The notes beneath the pieces were generated by a model, which worked only from the letters and a program-made list of their open reading frames with translations, ran no database searches and was not told the DNA's origin. DNA of 11,923 nt from Panacagrimonas sp052387335 (GTDB taxonomy: Bacteria > Pseudomonadota > Gammaproteobacteria > Nevskiales > Nevskiaceae). The number at the start of each line of letters is the position of its first letter. Position 1 is the stretch's first letter. Shown here in pieces: positions 6,044 to 11,923 of the stretch. The translations under genes and the position numbers were made by a program. The DNA lies in the NCBI GenBank assembly GCA_052387335.1, contig JBQTJH010000112.1:1-11923 (forward strand). Reading direction: 5' to 3'.

Positions 6044-7995
6044 CAGGCCGCCTTGGCATAGGCCTGAACCAGGCCCGGCACATCCACGATCAGCGCCACG
6101 CGGCCCTGCGGCGTCACCGTGGCGCCGGCCACACCCGCCAGTCCGCGCAAGGTCGCGCCGAGCGGCTTGATCACTACTTCTTCGCGACCGCGTACCTGGC
6201 GCACGATCAGGCCGTAGCGTTCCTCACCGATCATCACCACCACCACATGGCGGATACCGCTGGTATCGGCGGCGCCGGCCCAGACTTCCAGATCAATCAG
6301 GCGCAGGTTCTCGCGCTTGAGCGGCACCACATCCCAGGGACCGACACGGCGCACGGCGAGCGGATCGAGTGCGAAGACGTCGGCCACCATCGCCAGCGGC
6401 AGCGCAAACTGGCGGGTGCCCGCGTCGATCATCAGGGCCGGCAGAATGGCGAGTGTGAGTGGCACACGCAGGTGAATCGCGCTGCCCTGCCCGGCCTGTG
6501 ATTCGATCACCGCCGTGCCGTTGAGCGACTGGATGCGCTGCTTGACCACGTCCATGCCGACACCGCGACCGGACAGATCGCTGACCTGATCCTTGGTCGA
6601 AAAGCCCGGCAGAAAAATCAGCTGCAGGCATTCCTCATGCGACAGCCGCGCCGCGGATGAGGCATCCATCAAACTCTTTTCCACCACCTTGGTGCGCACG
6701 CGCTCGGGGTCGATGCCGGCTCCATCGTCGCGCACGGAAATTCGGATGTGATCGCCCTCCTGCCGCGCTTCGAGCTTGACCTGACCGGCTGCGGGCTTGC
6801 CGCGCGCCACGCGCACATCCGGCATCTCGATGCCGTGATCCACGCTGTTGCGCACCATGTGCACCAGCGGGTCGGCCAGGGCTTCCACCAGATTCTTGTC
6901 CAGATCGGTGTCCTGGCCGATCAAGGTCACGTCCACCTGCTTGCCCAGGCTGCGCGCCACATCACGCGCCAGTTTCGGGAAGCGTGAAAACACCTTGCCC
7001 ACCGGCTGCATGCGCACCTGCATCACCGCGCCCTGCAAACCGCGCGTGATGAAATCCAGCTCGCGCACCGCGCGGCCGACATCGGTGCCGGCCGCAGCGG
7101 ACAAAGCCTTGAGACGATTGCGCACCAACACCAGCTCGCCGACCAGATTCATCATGCGATCAAGCTTGGCGGTGTCCACACGCACCGAGGTCTCCGGTGG
7201 CGCGGACGCCGCTACGGCGGGCACGGGTGCCGGCTTGGCCGGTGCAGCGCGTGGTGCCGAGGCGGCTGCCGGTGCAGCCTTCTTGGTCGCCGCCATCTCG
7301 TCCAGCAGCGCGTCGAATTCGTCTTCGCTGATCGTGTCGGGCTTGGGCGGCGTCGCGCTTGCCGGTGCGGACTTCTTCTCTGCCTGCATCTGGTCGAGCA
7401 AGGCGTCGAATTCATCCTCGGTGATGCTGTCGCTGGCCGGCTTGGCGGCGGGCGCCTTCTTGCCGTGCAGTTCGTCGAGCAGCGCGTCGAATTCATCCTC
7501 GCTGATCGTGTCCGCAGCGACGCTGGTGGTCTTGGCCTTGGTCTTGGTCGTCTTGGCCTTGGGTTTTTTCTCGACCACCGCGGCGACAGGCGCCGGTACA
7601 GCGGTCGGCGCATGCAGCATGGCGTGGAGGCGCTGGATCAAGGCCGGTGGTGCGGGTGTCGGCGTATGACCAGCCGCAACGCTCGCCATCATGGCCTGCA
7701 CCTGATCCACCGCTTCCAGCACCGCGTCCATCAGTTCTGCATCCACCGCGCGCTTGCCGTTGCGCAGAAGATTGAAAATATCTTCGGTGGCGTGACACAG
7801 CTCGACCAGCGGCGTGATCGCAAGAAAGCCGGCACCGCCCTTGACGGTATGAAACGCGCGGAAAATCCCGTTGAGCAGGTCGGCATCGTCCGGGCGTGAC
7901 TCCAGCTCCACCAGCTGACCGCCGAGCTTGTCGATGAGATCGCCGGCCTCAACCAGGAAGTCGGCGCGGATATCGTCGTCTACGCCGTTCATCAT
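6043..7995 (-). CDS. cheA: CheA chemotaxis histidine kinase with three FliM-like peptides in place of a P2 domain
   Basis: A 650-residue cytoplasmic kinase that autophosphorylates in response to receptors and passes the phosphoryl group to CheY. P1 (Hpt, ~5-105) carries phospho-acceptor His49 in FRAFHTVKGGAGFL. Residues ~110-270 are a flexible linker rich in Ala, Pro and Lys, with a basic patch at 143-157 and three EDEFDALLD peptides; no P2 fold is visible. P3 dimerisation begins at ~271 (VRVDTAKLDRMMNLVGELVL). P4 (ATPase) has the N box HMVRNSVDHG (379-388), G1 box DDGAGI (423-428), F box LPGFST (462-467) and G2 box GRGVGMD (476-482). P5, CheW-like, is ~516-650. All catalytic motifs are intact. 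The start is ATG 7995, overlapping the cheZ TGA as TGATG, with a second ATG at 7992. The frame stays open to 8412 inside cheZ, but that part is only a shadow. Confidence 0.96.
   Translation of the reverse strand: MMNGVDDDIRADFLVEAGDLIDKLGGQLVELESRPDDADLLNGIFRAFHTVKGGAGFLAITPLVELCHATEDIFNLLRNGKRAVDAELMDAVLEAVDQVQAMMASVAAGHTPTPAPPALIQRLHAMLHAPTAVPAPVAAVVEKKPKAKTTKTKAKTTSVAADTISEDEFDALLDELHGKKAPAAKPASDSITEDEFDALLDQMQAEKKSAPASATPPKPDTISEDEFDALLDEMAATKKAAPAAASAPRAAPAKPAPVPAVAASAPPETSVRVDTAKLDRMMNLVGELVLVRNRLKALSAAAGTDVGRAVRELDFITRGLQGAVMQVRMQPVGKVFSRFPKLARDVARSLGKQVDVTLIGQDTDLDKNLVEALADPLVHMVRNSVDHGIEMPDVRVARGKPAAGQVKLEARQEGDHIRISVRDDGAGIDPERVRTKVVEKSLMDASSAARLSHEECLQLIFLPGFSTKDQVSDLSGRGVGMDVVKQRIQSLNGTAVIESQAGQGSAIHLRVPLTLAILPALMIDAGTRQFALPLAMVADVFALDPLAVRRVGPWDVVPLKRENLRLIDLEVWAGAADTSGIRHVVVVMIGEERYGLIVRQVRGREEVVIKPLGATLRGLAGVAGATVTPQGRVALIVDVPGLVQAYAKAA
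7291..7512 (-). repeat. Three in-gene repeats encoding EDEFDALLD peptides in the CheA linker
   Basis: Three units at 7465-7512, 7384-7431 and 7291-7338 encode DTISEDEFDALLDELH, DSITEDEFDALLDQMQ and DTISEDEFDALLDEMA (CheA residues 162-177, 189-204 and 220-235). The starts are 27 and 31 residues apart. At DNA level all three share the core GCGTCGAATTC. Between them the linker is low-complexity Ala/Lys/Pro. The peptides resemble the FliM N-terminal CheY-binding motif SQAEIDALL and the CheZ tail. They are predicted to be short amphipathic helices. Confidence 0.9.
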
Positions 7996-8744
7996 CAGAA
8001 CCCGAGTTCGGCCAGCAGCGAGTCGGCGTCGTCCTGGCTGACCGCCGCGGGCGTGACACCGGCCACGGCCGGGCCGTGCAGACCATTGACCGGCGTCTCG
8101 GCCGGCCGCGCCGCGGATAAGCCGCCGGACGCGCGCAGCAATTCGATCAGCGCACGCTCCACATTGCGCACCAACGAGGTCACGCGCTTGATCACCTGCC
8201 CGGACAGATCTTGATACTCCTGGGCCTGCGCCAGCTTGCTCAGGCGCAGACGTAGATCGGCACAGCGACCGGCGATCTGGGTGCGTGCGTGATCGACGCG
8301 CGCCACCAGATTGGGCACGACAAATTCGACGCCCGCGTCGGCGCGCGCCTGCTCGCAGGCGTCGGACAGATCGCGCTCGGTGCGACCCAGGTCTTGCGTC
8401 AGCACTTGGCATTGCTCGACCAGATCCAGCGTCTTGTGCGCAGCCTCCTCGGAGACCTTCATCACATAGTCCAGACGCGAGCAGGCATCCGGAATTTCGC
8501 GGCCGGCGAGCGCAGACAGCTCCTCATCAAAATTCAGTTCACGCATGGCGTCGTGCAGACCGCGTGTGAGCTTGGCCACGCTGACGAACAAGCCCTGCTC
8601 GCGAACCTGCAGCAAGCTGGCGAAGCGTGCTTCGAACGCGGCATCGTCGCCCGCGTCCAGCAGACCAGCCAGCTCACGCAGGCGCGCGGCCTGATCGATG
8701 CGCGTGGCATCACCGGCCACCGCGGTGCTCATAGGTGCGTTCAT
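7995..8744 (-). CDS. cheZ: CheZ, phosphatase of CheY-P
   Basis: A 249-residue protein that dephosphorylates CheY-P and so ends the motor signal. The long-helical-hairpin core (~45-210) contains EYQDLSGQVIKRV: Asp179 and Gln183 correspond to the catalytic Asp143/Gln147 pair of E. coli CheZ (DLTGQ). A flexible Ala/Pro/Gly linker (~207-235) leads to the C-terminal tail SQDDADSLLAELGF (236-249), the CheY-docking helix; the E. coli tail ends QDQVDDLLDSLGF. Start ATG 8744 is fixed by AGGAGG (complement of 8751-8756) six bases upstream. It lies 24 bases after the cheY stop, and its own stop overlaps the cheA start. It is slightly longer than E. coli CheZ (214 residues) and closer to Pseudomonas-type CheZ. 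Confidence 0.95.
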   Translation of the reverse strand: MNAPMSTAVAGDATRIDQAARLRELAGLLDAGDDAAFEARFASLLQVREQGLFVSVAKLTRGLHDAMRELNFDEELSALAGREIPDACSRLDYVMKVSEEAAHKTLDLVEQCQVLTQDLGRTERDLSDACEQARADAGVEFVVPNLVARVDHARTQIAGRCADLRLRLSKLAQAQEYQDLSGQVIKRVTSLVRNVERALIELLRASGGLSAARPAETPVNGLHGPAVAGVTPAAVSQDDADSLLAELGF

Positions 8745-8750
8745 GCAAAG

Positions 8751-8756
8751 CCTCCT
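8751..8756 (-). promoter_or_regulatory. Strong ribosome binding site of cheZ
   Basis: AGGAGG on the minus strand, six bases before ATG 8744. It is the only perfect Shine-Dalgarno core I noticed among the chemotaxis genes. It decides the start against the in-frame Met five codons in, and suggests efficient independent initiation of cheZ. Confidence 0.75.
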
Positions 8757-8768
8757 CGGCGGCAGCGC

Positions 8769-9161
8769 TTAGGCGGCTTCGGCCAGACGTTGGAAAATCT
8801 TGTCGAGCTTTTCCTTGAGCGTGACCGCGGTGAAGGGCTTGATGATGTAGCCGTTCACACCGGCCTTGGCCGCTTCGATGATCTGATCGCGCTGCGCTTC
8901 GGCAGTCACCATCAGCACCGGCAAGGTCGCCAGCTTGGGCTCGCCGCGAATGGCCTTGAGCAGGTCGATGCCGGTCATGCCGGGCATGTTCCAGTCGGTC
9001 ACCACGAAGTCGAAGCCGCCGCCCTGCAGCATGGGCCAAGCGGTCTTGCCGTCGTCGGCTTCCTGCGTGTTGGTGTAGCCCAGATCGCTGAGCAGATTCT
9101 TGACGATGCGACGCATCGTCGAGAAGTCATCCACGATCAGGATTTTGAGGTTCTTGTCCAT
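8769..9161 (-). CDS. cheY: CheY chemotaxis response regulator
   Basis: A 130-residue single-domain receiver. CheA phosphorylates it and the phosphorylated form binds FliM at the motor switch to change rotation. The acidic pocket is Asp11/Asp12 (ILIVDD), the phospho-acceptor is Asp56 (VVTDWNMPGMTG), and the switch residues are Thr86 (VTAEAQRDQ), Tyr105 (GYIIKPF) and Lys108. There is no output domain, as expected for CheY. Start ATG 9161 has only a weak ribosome binding site (GAGAA-like). It is the first gene after the palindromic spacer that separates it from fliA, and cheZ follows 24 bases later. All functional residues are intact. Confidence 0.97.
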   Translation of the reverse strand: MDKNLKILIVDDFSTMRRIVKNLLSDLGYTNTQEADDGKTAWPMLQGGGFDFVVTDWNMPGMTGIDLLKAIRGEPKLATLPVLMVTAEAQRDQIIEAAKAGVNGYIIKPFTAVTLKEKLDKIFQRLAEAA

Positions 9162-9193
9162 GCTTCAGTTCTCGATTCATTAACAAAACGGCT

Positions 9194-9294
9194 AACGCAA
9201 AGGCGCAAAGGACACAGAAAGGACGCAAAGGTTGATGCGTAGATGTCCATGGTTTCTGCGCGTTCTTTCTGTGTCCTTTGCGACCTTGGCGTTT
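9194..9294. repeat. Imperfect palindrome built of CGCAAAGG units between fliA and cheY
   Basis: The arms at about 9194-9226 and 9260-9294 are complementary over ~33 bases with few mismatches and one bulge. The core CGCAAAGGACACAGAAAG (9204-9221) matches 9265-9282 perfectly as an inverted repeat. CGCAAAGG occurs directly at 9196, 9204 and 9224, inverted at 9275-9282, and with one change at 9284-9291. A transcript would fold into a long hairpin just before cheY. There is no T run, so it is not a normal terminator. Related CGCAAAGG-type dispersed repeats occur in proteobacterial intergenic regions (recalled, not checked). It could be a mobile non-coding repeat, an RNA-processing site or an attenuator. 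Confidence 0.8.
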
Positions 9295-9319
9295 AAATGT
9301 CTTTTGCTCGGCGTATCCA

Positions 9320-10060
9320 TCAGCCCAGGGCCACTCCAGCCCAATCACCCAGCCTGGCGCGTAAACGCACCAGCGCCTGTCCATGGATCTGGCACACGCG
9401 GCTTTCACTGACATCCAGCACCTTGCCGATCTCTTTGAGATTCAGCTCGCGCTCGTAGTACATGGACATCACCAGCTTTTCGCGCTCCGGCAGGCCGCCG
9501 ATGGCGCTGATCAGCTCGCGCTGAAATTCAGCACGACCGACCACCTCGTCGGGATCGCCGCCGTCAGCGGGCGCGTCATAGCCTTCGCCTTCGGCAAAGC
9601 CGTCGGTCGACAGCACCTGGCAGCGAGCGGCGTCTGACACGGCGTCGAAATACTCATCCAGCGATAGGCCGAGTCGGTCTGCGATCTCGCTGTCCCTGGC
9701 TTCACGACCGGTTTCCTGTTCGATGGCGCGCATCGCAGCTTCCACATCGCGTGCGCGCCGATGCAGCGAGCGCGGCGCCCAGTCACCGCGACGCAGCTCG
9801 TCGAGCATGGCGCCGCGTATGCGAATACCGGCATAGGTTTCGAAGCTGGCGCCGCGATCACCCTGAAAATGGCGGGCGGCTTCCAGCAGACCGATGCTGC
9901 CGGCCTGGATCAGATCATCGATCTCGACACTGGAGGGCAGGCGCGCTGCCAGGTGATAGGCGATGCGCTTGACCAAGCCCGCGTGCTGCGTCATGAGATC
10001 GGCGTCCGGATTGCGCTGTGCGCGATAGCGCGCCACCGCCTCTCTAGGCAGAGCGCTCAT
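9320..10060 (-). CDS. fliA: FliA, flagellar sigma factor (sigma-28)
   Basis: A 246-residue alternative sigma factor that directs RNA polymerase to class-III/IV flagellar and chemotaxis promoters and is held inactive by FlgM until the hook is complete. Region 2 (~28-97) includes DDLIQAGSIGLLEAARHF and the FETYAGIRIRGAMLDELR helix, with RSLHRR after it. Region 3 is ~103-145. Region 4 (~189-237) holds the helix-turn-helix NLKEIGKVLDVSESRVCQIH. There is no region 1.1, as usual for this group; the length equals that of Pseudomonas FliA. Start ATG 10060 has GAGG (complement of 10067-10070) six bases upstream. It sits 74 bases after the fleN stop. No sigma-28 consensus promoter is visible in the 158 bases between it and cheY. 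Confidence 0.97.
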   Translation of the reverse strand: MSALPREAVARYRAQRNPDADLMTQHAGLVKRIAYHLAARLPSSVEIDDLIQAGSIGLLEAARHFQGDRGASFETYAGIRIRGAMLDELRRGDWAPRSLHRRARDVEAAMRAIEQETGREARDSEIADRLGLSLDEYFDAVSDAARCQVLSTDGFAEGEGYDAPADGGDPDEVVGRAEFQRELISAIGGLPEREKLVMSMYYERELNLKEIGKVLDVSESRVCQIHGQALVRLRARLGDWAGVALG

Positions 10061-10137
10061 GCGTCACCTCGCGATGCAATCCCCCACGTCTTGCCGCAGA
10101 CGATCCGGAGGAAGAAAGGACAGATGAGCGTGCTCAT
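10057..10137 (-). other. 26-codon open frame that bridges fleN and fliA (coding doubtful)
   Basis: ATG 10137 overlaps the fleN TGA as ATGA, and its own TGA (10059-10057) overlaps the fliA ATG as ATGA. The peptide starts MSTLICPFFLRIVCGKTW. It has no ribosome binding site of its own; ribosomes ending on fleN could reinitiate there and be carried to fliA. The fliA Shine-Dalgarno lies inside it. It may be chance. Confidence 0.2.
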
Positions 10138-11015
10138 ACGGCAACCGCAAGCTGGCCGGTGCCACGACCGACGAGCCGTTCCACAAAGAATTCGAGATTG
10201 CCGCGCGCACCCTTGGGGCTGCCCCAGGATTCGGCTTTCTTCGCGAGGCTGAAGAAGGCCTGCGCCGACGGTGAATTGGGATACGCCTGCACCACGGTCT
10301 GCTGGCGACGCAGCGCGCGCTTGAGCCATTCGTCCTGTGGCACGAAGCCCATGAAATTGAGCGTCACGTCGAGAAAACGCTCGGCCACACGGCGCAGCGA
10401 TTCGTGTACTTCCTTGGCTTCGGTCAGGTTCCGCACCATGTTGGCCAGCACCTGCACACGCTCCACGCCGTGATCGCGGTTGAGCACCTTGATCAGCGCG
10501 TAGGCATCGGTCAGCGAGGACGGATCGTTGCAGATGACCACGATCACTTCCTGCGCTGCCTGGGTGAAGCTGATGACGGAGTCGGCGAGGCCCGCCGCGG
10601 TGTCCACCACCAGAACATCGAGCGGACGGCTGAGTTCGCTGAAGGCGCGGATCAGGCCGGCGTTCTCGGCGCGACTCAGCTCGGCCATGTTCTTGCGGCC
10701 GCTGGAGGCCGGAATCACCATCAATCCAGCCGGACCCTGCAGGATGGTTTCCTCCAAGCTGCACTTGCCTTCGATGACATGGGCCAGATTGCAGGTCGGC
10801 TGCAGACCCAGCATCACATCGACATTGGCCAGACCCAGGTCGCCATCGAGCAGCATGGTCTGCTTGCCCGACATCGACATGGCCGTGGATAGATTCACCG
10901 ACACGCTGGTCTTGCCCACACCGCCCTTGCCGCTGGCAATGGCAATCACCTGCACCGGCTTGGCCGGACGCAGCAGGCGCAGGCCGGCTGCTTGATCGAG
11001 CGAGGGATTAAGCAT
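10134..11015 (-). CDS. fleN: FleN/FlhG, MinD-type ATPase controlling flagellar number
   Basis: A 293-residue MinD/ParA-family ATPase. With FlhF it sets the number and place of polar flagella; in Pseudomonas it also restrains the master regulator FleQ. The N terminus has DQAAGLR (7-13), the DQAxxLR motif known to stimulate the FlhF GTPase. The deviant Walker A is SGKGGVGKTS (28-37), with signature Lys30 and Lys35. DGDLGLANVDVMLGL (57-71) is switch I, and VLVVDTAAGL has Asp138 of switch II. The C-terminal ~60 residues (FVPQDEWLKRALRRQQTVVQ and on) would hold the membrane-targeting helix region. Start ATG 11015 overlaps the flhF end by eight bases and has GGAG six bases upstream. The frame is open further to 11222 inside flhF, but that is a shadow. 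Confidence 0.95.
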   Translation of the reverse strand: MLNPSLDQAAGLRLLRPAKPVQVIAIASGKGGVGKTSVSVNLSTAMSMSGKQTMLLDGDLGLANVDVMLGLQPTCNLAHVIEGKCSLEETILQGPAGLMVIPASSGRKNMAELSRAENAGLIRAFSELSRPLDVLVVDTAAGLADSVISFTQAAQEVIVVICNDPSSLTDAYALIKVLNRDHGVERVQVLANMVRNLTEAKEVHESLRRVAERFLDVTLNFMGFVPQDEWLKRALRRQQTVVQAYPNSPSAQAFFSLAKKAESWGSPKGARGNLEFFVERLVGRGTGQLAVAV

Positions 11016-11923
11016 GTGCCACTCCGTCCAGCTCGACTTCGGCCTGCGTCTGCTGATGCGTCGCCTGATCACGACGCAGCGCTTCGGCGGCGTTGCGCAC
11101 CAGATCCTCGGGTCGTGCGGCGCACAGGTCCTCGGGCACACGCTGGCCATCGGCGACATAGGCCAGCGGCACATCGCGACGAGCCAGCGCGGAAAAGGCT
11201 GACCCGATTCGCGTGGCTTCATCGAGCTTGGTGAGAATCACGGCACTCGGATTGGCCGGCGCGAAGCGTGTGAACTGCGCGTCGAGATCGCCGGCCTGAC
11301 TACCGGCCGACAACACCAGCGCGGTGCGCGCAGGTGTCGGCAGGCTGGACAGCATGGCGAACTGCTTTTCCAGATTGGCATCGCGCGGCGACATGCCGGC
11401 GGTGTCGATCAAGACCAGCTTGCAATCGCGCAGCTTGTCCAGCGCCAGACGCAGCTCGTTTGGAGTGTCAGCAGTAAGCACCGGCACGCCGAGCAGACGT
11501 CCGTAAGTAAAGAGTTGTTCCTGCGCACCGATGCGGAAGTGGTCCGTGGTGATCAGCGCCACATTACGCAAGCCCCAGCTCTGCACATAACGTGCGGCGA
11601 GCTTGGCCACGCTGGTGGTCTTGCCCACGCCGGTTGCGCCGACCAGCGCCACCACGCCGCCCGCGTCCAGCCATTCGTGTTTGAACGCCGGGATACGACG
11701 CGCCAGTACGCCCAGCGCCTGCTGCCGCGCACGTTCGCTGGACACGCCCTCCGAAATCTCGCTGGCGATTTCGCGTGCGAGTTTGGATTCAACACCCAGA
11801 TCGATCAGCGCGCGAACCACATCGGCGCGGATCGGGTGACGCGGCGCGGCAGGCTCGCCGCGCGTAATGATGGCCAGTTGCTGTTCCATGAAGCGACGCA
11901 TGGTCTGCATCTCGGCCTTGAGC
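11008..11923 (-). CDS. flhF: FlhF, SRP-type GTPase for flagellar placement (N terminus cut by window edge)
   Basis: 304 residues are visible and the frame continues past the right edge (LKAE before the Met at 11910), so this is the C-terminal part of the gene. FlhF marks the pole where the flagellum is built and forms a GTP-dependent homodimer regulated by FlhG. The visible part is the N domain (~25-80) and the full G domain. Counting from the Met at 11910, the motifs are: G1 GATGVGKTT (91-99), DHFRIGAQEQL (123-133), G3 DTAG (169-172), G4 TKLD (227-230) and closing DGQRVPEDL (254-262). The Arg/Lys-rich B domain is beyond the edge. Its TAA lies inside the fleN start region (8-nt overlap). The gene order suggests flhA and flhB further right. 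Confidence 0.96.
   Translation of the reverse strand, partial: LKAEMQTMRRFMEQQLAIITRGEPAAPRHPIRADVVRALIDLGVESKLAREIASEISEGVSSERARQQALGVLARRIPAFKHEWLDAGGVVALVGATGVGKTTSVAKLAARYVQSWGLRNVALITTDHFRIGAQEQLFTYGRLLGVPVLTADTPNELRLALDKLRDCKLVLIDTAGMSPRDANLEKQFAMLSSLPTPARTALVLSAGSQAGDLDAQFTRFAPANPSAVILTKLDEATRIGSAFSALARRDVPLAYVADGQRVPEDLCAARPEDLVRNAAEALRRDQATHQQTQAEVELDGVAHA

Noticed and set aside
5303..6061. 252-residue plus-strand frame opposite the motA-type gene
   Set aside because: Exact antisense shadow; the minus strand has intact MotA membrane segments and conserved residues.
6848..7669. 273-residue plus-strand frame opposite cheA with an Ala/Ser-rich repeat
   Set aside because: Shadow of the CheA linker repeats and P3; no recognisable domain.
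7996..8412. Upstream extension of the cheA frame into cheZ
   Set aside because: Arg/Gly-rich translation without Hpt features; the true N terminus starts at the ATG overlapping the cheZ stop. The same reasoning rejects the extensions of cheW to 4820 and fleN to 11222.
8289..9242. 317-residue plus-strand frame opposite cheZ and cheY
   Set aside because: Antisense of two fully recognisable genes; composition typical of a shadow.
9194..9294. Possible CRISPR array from the repeated CGCAAAGG units
   Set aside because: Units are only 8 bases, irregularly spaced and arranged as one palindrome; no spacers and no cas genes.
9162..9319. Sigma-28 promoter ahead of cheY
   Set aside because: I looked for TAAA with a GCCGATAA-like -10 on the minus strand. 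A TAAA occurs near 9293 but no matching -10 follows at the right distance.
9127..9414. 95-residue minus-strand frame across the fliA-cheY spacer
   Set aside because: It is a translation of the CGCAAAGG palindrome plus out-of-frame fliA and cheY ends; no family or start signal.

Overview
The window is GC-rich and densely packed, and looks like a gammaproteobacterial chromosome. The best guide is the gene order flhF-fleN-fliA-cheY-cheZ-cheA-motA-motB-cheW, all on the minus strand and read from right to left. This is the late flagellar/chemotaxis block of Pseudomonas, Xanthomonadales and Nevskiales relatives with polar flagella. It is not the enteric arrangement. The exact genus cannot be fixed from the sequence alone.

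Layout from left to right. (1) Positions 1-868, minus: an AraC-family regulator cut by the left edge. (2) Positions 1008-2132, plus: a saccharopine-dehydrogenase-like NAD(P)-binding oxidoreductase, divergent from the regulator and ending at a strong intrinsic terminator (2152-2183). (3) Positions 2196-3604, minus: two tandem lipoprotein genes of unknown function that converge on the oxidoreductase. (4) Positions 3605-3860: a 256-base spacer with nothing recognisable. (5) Positions 3861-11923, minus: the flagellar/chemotaxis operon, whose most upstream visible gene, flhF, is cut by the right edge.

How the genes work together. FlhF (SRP-type GTPase) and FleN/FlhG (MinD-type ATPase with an N-terminal DQAxxLR motif that stimulates FlhF) set flagellar position and number. 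FliA (sigma-28) transcribes late flagellar and chemotaxis genes. CheA is the histidine kinase, CheW couples it to receptors, CheY carries the phosphoryl signal to the motor and CheZ removes it. The MotA/MotB-type pair (MotC/MotD in Pseudomonas) forms stator units. Several junctions are stop/start overlaps (TGATG, ATGA, or an 8-nt overlap), which indicates translational coupling. The one real break in the operon is the fliA-cheY spacer, which holds a long imperfect palindrome built from CGCAAAGG units.

Most notable point: the CheA linker between the phosphotransfer domain and the dimerisation domain has no visible P2 (CheY-binding) domain. It carries instead three near-identical peptides of the form [IS]-[ST]-E-D-E-F-D-A-L-L-D. 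These closely resemble the CheY-binding peptide at the N terminus of FliM (SQAEIDALL) and the C-terminal CheY-binding tail of CheZ, which is present here as SQDDADSLLAELGF. The inference is that this CheA may dock CheY through a multivalent array of short motifs. A role in binding a polar localisation factor is the main alternative. cheB, and the parC/parP genes that often lie in this cluster, are absent from the places where they occur in Pseudomonas.
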